In this document: positions 59,697-64,000 of the stretch, in pieces | Layout: each line of letters begins with the position of its first letter | Position numbering within the stretch: position 1 is the stretch's first letter | Source of the DNA: Terfezia claveryi | Taxonomy: Eukaryota > Ascomycota > Pezizomycetes > Pezizales > Pezizaceae | Length of the DNA: 64,000 nt | Assembly (NCBI GenBank): GCA_015179025.1 | Contig: WHUX01000008.1 | Span: 558,001 to 622,000, forward strand | Reading direction: 5' to 3' | Notes under the pieces: model-generated | The model's input: the letters and a program-made list of their open reading frames with translations, nothing else | What the model was told of the DNA's origin: nothing | Databases searched by the model: none | Translations under genes and position numbers: made by a program

Positions 59697-59929
59697 GGCC
59701 TCAGTCAGGCCTCTTGGGGTCATCCGCCTTTGGCGGTTAATGACAGTACGGAGGCCCTCTGCCCTATAATTTCCCTTTATACATGTATCTATCTTCATTG
59801 CTTTCTGCGCGCTGGACCTGGCAGATTAACTTGCCTTGTCCTGAATCCACCCGGGCTTCCGGGTGGCTCTTCATGGTCCCCTTACTGGGACCGAATAAGA
59901 GTAACAAGTATTTAAAAAAAAAAAAAAAA
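59697..59929 (+). mobile_element. Full-length SINE with 14-bp target duplication
   Basis: 233 bp from GGCCTCAGTCAGGCCTCTTG to an A16 tail, flanked by CCTTCGAGACCCTA on both sides. 3' half GCAGATTAACTTGCCTTGTC .. GAATAAGAGTAACAAGTATT. No clear tRNA A/B boxes were recognised in the head. Confidence 0.88.
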
Positions 59930-59943
59930 CCTTCGAGACCCTA
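59930..59943 (+). repeat. Target-site duplication, right copy
   Basis: Identical to 59683-59696. Confidence 0.88.
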
Positions 59944-60768
59944 CATCACAGCGTATTACATAATATCTTATCCTGGCCGAGGCAAAGAGTTTAGCAAGGC
60001 CCGCTCCCAGGTCCTAGGGTACGCTGCATGTATATGGGAAGCCCGGAGAGCAAAGAGTACATAATCATTACGGTGTGGTAAAGTAAGGAAAGCTACTGGA
60101 TGAAATACATGAAGGCTGGCTGTTATCCTACATATGTTAGTGGCTGTGATTAACAGGGGCTGCACAATTGCAAACACCAAACAACACGTGTGTGGGTTGA
60201 ACTTAGAATATTGTTCGAAGAGCCAAAAGCCGAGAACATGGGAGCACATAATTACCCAAATAAGTAAAATTTGATAAATAGTACAGAGGTCTCTCGATAC
60301 AAGCATACCGGATATAAGCATATATTGGTTACAAGCATACATTCGCCAGTCCCACATAGTAAATAAGCATATTTTGGATAGTCTCATGCCTATTTTGGAT
60401 AGAAGAATATTCTTATTTTTTTTCGCTTAGTCACCATACATATGCTTGTGTCGAGAGAAGCGCTAAACCACAAATAGGCACTTATCGATAAGGAATTACC
60501 CCGCAGAATTGCATCTCCTGAGACAATCTTATTGCGATAACAACTGAATCCTATGATCGAGGGTCGCTCAATCTTGAACGAATATTTTCGGCTTAGAACG
60601 TCGATTACAATTTTCAATTTAATGGCTTGATTATTTTAAGACTGAATACCCCTATTCGTGAGGAATTTCAAGAGATGCTAGGTTTCGGGATTTGGGGAAT
60701 ATCGGCATTGGGATGGGAGTACCATTATAATCATCGTGGTGGACATAGACAAAACGGAAGTCAAAAAA

Positions 60769-61003
60769 ATCTACAACACCAGTCGAGGGTGTTGTGCCAA
60801 CCAGACTAAGGGATGTGCCAACCAGACTAAGGGATGTGCCAACCAGACTAAGGGATGTGCCAACCAGACTAAGGGATGTGCCAACCAGACTACTAAGGGA
60901 TTCCTTACATGGCCACCCACTGCAGTACTAGCCCGGCGATCTAAAGTTTCGATATGGCAGAGCGAACGGGATGCCTCTTTTTCTTCAGTCTATGGTCGTA
61001 GAT
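60769..61003 (-). pseudogene. 5S rRNA interrupted by a 115-bp minisatellite insertion
   Basis: The 5' part (61003 downward) matches the intact copy closely through the internal promoter. After GGGAATCC-like sequence the match stops at 60898 and resumes at 60782 with the helix-I end and T-run. The insert is the CAACCAGACTA repeat array. Confidence 0.85.
60783..60897 (+). repeat. 21-bp minisatellite containing the CAACCAGACTA motif
   Basis: Four to five units of GTGCCAACCAGACTAAGGGA(T), the last with a duplicated CTA. Confidence 0.9.
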
Positions 61004-61161
61004 GTCAAATGATGATGCACTGTCGATTTTATGTCACCTATGTACTCTCAAATTAGCTTACTTGGTTTCGATATCGTCGAAAACCGCATAACAAACCGAG
61101 TAATCAGCATCCCGATGATGTACATATATACCGTAGCTAAGTGCTGTGAGAAAATAAAAAA

Positions 61162-61280
61162 ATCTACAACACCAGGGATTCCCGCATGGTCACCCACTGC
61201 AGTACTAGCCTGGCGATCTGAAGCTTAGATATGGCAGAGCGGACGGGATGCCTCGTTTTCTTCAGTCTATGGTCGTAGAT
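61162..61280 (-). rRNA. 5S rRNA, complete copy
   Basis: 119 nt: starts ATCTACGACCATAGACTGAA, contains CATCCCGTCCGCTCTGCCAT, the TAAGC..GATCGCCAGGC internal control region and GTGGGTGACCATGCGGGAAT, and ends CCCTGGTGTTGTAGAT, pairing with the 5' end as helix I. A T7 run follows for Pol III termination. Its flank upstream of the 5' end is shared with the broken copy at 60769, showing a local duplication. Confidence 0.93.
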
Positions 61281-61394
61281 GTCAAATGATGATGCACTGT
61301 CAATTTTATGTCACCTGTTCACTGTCAAATTAGCTTACTTGGTTTTGTATCAGACCCAGTGATCTGATGATGTAACATACTGACTGTGAAAACA

Positions 61395-61745
61395 ATGGCC
61401 TCTTCTTCCAAAGCTTCGGTTGTCCAACAGCATCAGGCATGGTCGGAGCTTGACCGGTTACACCTCAGGGTAGCGCCCGCGCATATTGAAGGATTACTCC
61501 CCTTTTCTCTTCAAGCTGAACCTACAGCCAATATCAGGGACCTACAAGATGTTCTACAGCGTGAGGAGAAAAGTATTGAGACTCTAGAAACTCAATGCAG
61601 GCGTCTGCATGTTCAGCGCAGGATCACTGACTTTCTGGTGCCTCCTCTCCTTGACATCCCGCCTCCACACCTACTACTCTCGTTTGGATATTTCTTGTTA
61701 TATGCTCTGCTTGGATTCATAAGCCTATTCCACAACATTTCCTAG
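61395..61745 (+). CDS. Hypothetical small protein with a C-terminal membrane segment
   Basis: ATG at 61395, 116 aa. Helical N-terminal part (DLQDVLQREEKSIETLETQC) and a hydrophobic end (LLLSFGYFLLYALLGFISLF). It lies inside the inverted-repeat element. No family recognised; may be chance. Confidence 0.3.
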   Translation: MASSSKASVVQQHQAWSELDRLHLRVAPAHIEGLLPFSLQAEPTANIRDLQDVLQREEKSIETLETQCRRLHVQRRITDFLVPPLLDIPPPHLLLSFGYFLLYALLGFISLFHNIS

Positions 61746-61927
61746 CGCCAGTTTACTTCATTTTATAGTTACCTATTTTCTCTTGCTATAAGCATATATT
61801 GGTTACAAGCATACTTCTCCGGGTCCGAACGATATGCTTGTATCGAGAGTCCTCTGTAGATACAAGGTGGAATAAAGCACGCAAGGGAATACAAAGTGGG
61901 AGTAAAGTAAGAAATGAGATTGGACAT

Positions 61928-62480
61928 TAAGCAGAAGGGCCAGCAACATGTATTGTGTCCTCTTTAGAGAATTCGGATGAGGACGAACCAGAAAGCGATT
62001 TGTTGGTACATATAACATTTGCAGGATGACATCGGGTGTACATTCTCGGCTTAAACGCGAACAGCAACAGCGGCGGGTTTGACATTTGCCTTTACATTTA
62101 CATGTAGTTTCAGGCTCAGTCAATGTAGTTGAGGAAGCAGCCTCTCTTAATGATAGGTGGTTTGCATTATATATGGATAATGCATGCAATTGATCTAAAT
62201 CAGGATGAGTAAAATTCGGCGGAATTTTCTGTAGCTCACGGGTGGGATAATAACATTTCAGAATGCCATGTAGAGTGAGCAACTGATATCGATCTGGATG
62301 AGGTTTAAGGGTGATTTTGTAGAACAGCCTAGGTGCATTGGTTGCATGTCGGTCAATTCTAGGAATATAAAGTGATACCAGATCGCCAACATTAAATTGC
62401 GCAATTTGTTGAGATTTGCTGTATTTTATACTCATCTGAGTACGAGTCTTCGCAGTATTGGCCTGAACTCTAGCCAACAT
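61928..62480 (-). pseudogene. C-terminal piece of a transposon integrase with Cys-rich tail
   Basis: FNVGDLVSLYIPRIDRHATN, RYQLLTLHGILKCYYPTREL, ISLREAA-like NHLSLREAASST and the Cys cluster CKCKGKCQTRRCCC match the tail found after integrase cores of KRBA2-like/Ginger-type transposon proteins (from memory). Further Cys/His residues (RCHPANVICTNK) are in another frame, a one-base shift near 62030, ending at 61928. No integrase core (DDE) was found upstream (62480-63500), although acidic EESGVDAEESEVD repeats at 62580-62690 on the same strand may belong to it. Confidence 0.6.
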
Positions 62481-63542
62481 TATAGAGGAATCTGGTATAT
62501 ACTGTCTCGTTAGTATTATAGCTTTAATATATCAGATATCGGGCATCCATACCTGGGATATGTACTTCTGACTCCTCTATGCCTGCCATATCTGCTCCAG
62601 ACTCTTCCGCATCTACCTCTGACTCTTCCGCATCCACCCCTGACTCCTCTCCATCTGCTTTGGACACTTCTGCATCTGCTCCTAACTCCTCCAGATATCT
62701 TTTCGTGTATTTTCTGGACTTGAACTACTGTCTGAAGAACGTAGTGAGTCTCGTCAATAATGAGGAGCCATCATTACCGGTAGAACTGTCTGATGATTAT
62801 CTAAAGACTGGCTAACCATCTAACCGATGTGCTATTTTTGGTAGCATAATTTCATTGCCACTTTCAGTGCTAAGAGTTGCTTTATTTCGTTGCGATCCTG
62901 GTAGGGGTAATGTGCGTAGCTTGATTTTGAATACAACCTCATATGGTGTATATCCCGTAGTAGAATGGACCTGGATTACATTAGATAAACTCAGACATGT
63001 ATGGCGAGCTGAACGTTCGTTATGTGGTAAGCATGCCTTGAGTAGTGAGCCTTTCCTATGTGGCGAGCTGAGCCTACGTTATGTGGCAAGCAATCTTGTG
63101 TGGTAAGTATAGGTATGGCCTAGTCTGATTGTACTACCCCTCGCAGAGGGTACGGCCAGTGGTAAGCAAGTCTGACTCGTCTGAGACCTCTGGTGCAATT
63201 GCATATTGACCCGGTGGACGGTCATATGTTTAGTTGAGGGGTAATGAGCTCACCCGATAGCCACATTATCTAAATTATCAAGATATCGTAAAGAACCATT
63301 TTTCTCATACTCGCGGCTGGCCCTGCCATTCCGTATTCTCCCGCGAGGCCCGGGCCAGCCAGGAGATGGGTGGTCTCCTGGGGGGCCCGGTCCTCTGGCG
63401 AGTTTAATTTTCTCGCGGGGGGCCCGCAACATATATATAAGAAGCAGGGTTCTTCAGGCCTCTAATCCATCTAATTGCAACATAACATGTTAACACCTGA
63501 ATCGAGTACCCCCCACCCTAGTTAGAATTGCGCCGTAACATA
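62481..63542. other. Unassigned, with a GC-rich inverted segment
   Basis: No gene supported. 63340-63430 contains GCCCGGGCC and GGGGGGCCCGG blocks that can pair. Near-repeats of ATGTGGCGAGCTGAGCC and ATGTGGTAAGC occur at 63000-63100. Confidence 0.4.
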
Positions 63543-63612
63543 TATAAGCTCTGGTGCTAACATTTAGTGCTTACCTTCAGCTTACTGAGAAATCTTCACA
63601 GTAGGAGCGTCT
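63543..63612 (+). repeat. Dispersed repeat, copy 2
   Basis: Same blocks as 46044-46093 (ATAAGCTCTGGTGCT and GAGAAATCTTCACAGTAGGA plus GCGTCT), with about 20 extra bases between them. Confidence 0.75.
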
Positions 63613-63958
63613 CATCTTCTTTTGTGTGTAAGCATTCTTTCCATATCAGAAACTACTTTGTACTACATATGTCAAGAAACCTGAAGATATGGGTGCCAAG
63701 GCAGAACTGAGCCAATCTCAGTTCATGGGGGATTTTTTATCCCTGAAGAGTACTCCATAATTGCGGTAATCATTCGTAGACGTAAAACAACATCAAAAAT
63801 ATCTGGGCCAGTTCTGTCACTTACCAGATAATGGAGCTACTCCTTGGTGCAGTCCTCATGGAAAAATAAGGTCTGTATGCTGTTTTGCTCTTGGGCGATG
63901 GTGTAACTGGCCAAGTTCAACAACCGCCACAAATTCTAGAACAAATAAGATATTGAAC

Positions 63959-64000
63959 ATCTATGGCCATAGACTGAAAAAAAAAGAGGCATGCCGTCCG
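63959..64000 (+). pseudogene. 5S rRNA, 5' part cut by the window edge
   Basis: ATCTATGGCCATAGACTGAA, an enlarged A run, then GGCATGCCGTCCG. Substitutions in helix I and in the CCCGTCCG core (GCCGTCCG) suggest a decayed copy. Confidence 0.7.

Larger units (their letters stand above)
59240..60062 (+). pseudogene. Unidentified gene relic split by a SINE
   Basis: Coding-like blocks CSISLLQFEFLYAKIFPQET, AVDKALLEALAICAVLDWRS, PGASPDKIREALFQTRCRIP (then a stop) and GEGGVDVVYTGRADYAAALR run up to the SINE at 59697. GKEFSKARSQVLGYAACIWE appears after it. The last block faintly recalls the QxxxY helix of PD-(D/E)XK nuclease folds, which is speculative. Stops and the insertion make it non-functional. 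Confidence 0.5.
60284..61856. mobile_element. TA-flanked inverted-repeat element carrying 5S rRNA copies
   Basis: The left end CAGAGGTCTCTCGATACAAG matches the right end in reverse complement with one mismatch over about 24 bp. TA flanks both ends, as for Tc1/mariner/pogo elements. Subterminal TATAAGCATATATTGGTTAC occurs near both ends in the same orientation. A second, weaker copy of the end (TATGCTTGTGTCGAGAGAAG) lies at about 60440, so a smaller nested element is possible. No transposase is inside, so it would be non-autonomous. Confidence 0.65.

Overview
The window is nuclear DNA of a filamentous ascomycete (Pezizomycotina-like). The evidence is short GT-AG introns (about 50-110 nt) with CTAAC-type branch sites, many genes of conserved ascomycete type (NoxA-type NADPH oxidase, Elongator Elp2, Sld7, Caf16, Vps68, imidazoleglycerol-phosphate dehydratase), and scattered rather than clustered 5S rRNA genes. 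A species cannot be named from the sequence alone. Intron and exon limits below were set by reading frame, splice signals and family resemblance from memory; no database search was possible.

Positions 1-36500 hold most of the host genes. In order: a decayed GPI13-like pseudogene (+), a 6-phosphofructo-2-kinase (+), tRNA isopentenyltransferase (+), Sld7 replication factor (+), a hypothetical proline/basic-rich protein (-), an intron-bearing tRNA-Val just upstream of CAF16 (+), ELP2 (-), HIS3-type dehydratase (-), a basic coiled-coil protein (+), SF3b subunit 4/Hsh49 (-) and a Vps68-like membrane protein (+). A gene-poor stretch of about 5.5 kb follows, then a DUF7727-like membrane protein (-), another 2.9 kb gap with small inverted-repeat elements, noxA (+), the Ran GTPase (+) and a TDG/MUG-type DNA glycosylase (+). 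ELP2 and two neighbouring genes are broken by single-base frame shifts at G/C runs. In ELP2 all six shifts have the same sign, which points to undercounted homopolymers in the assembly at least as much as to real decay.

Positions 36500-64000 are an accessory, repeat-rich region. It contains Tad-like LINE reverse-transcriptase relics, SINE-like elements with poly-A tails and target-site duplications, a 1.28-kb non-coding retroelement that shares its 3' tail with those SINEs, TA-flanked inverted-repeat DNA elements, minisatellites, a palindromic repeat block, an integrase C-terminal relic, an HNH-like pseudogene and several 5S rRNA copies (one complete). One well-formed five-exon gene lies among them (49074-50346). 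It encodes a probable mitochondrial presequence, thirteen exact 7-residue coiled-coil repeats and a C-terminal region with an RNxxxH motif resembling HEPN ribonucleases. It is the best candidate here for something undescribed.
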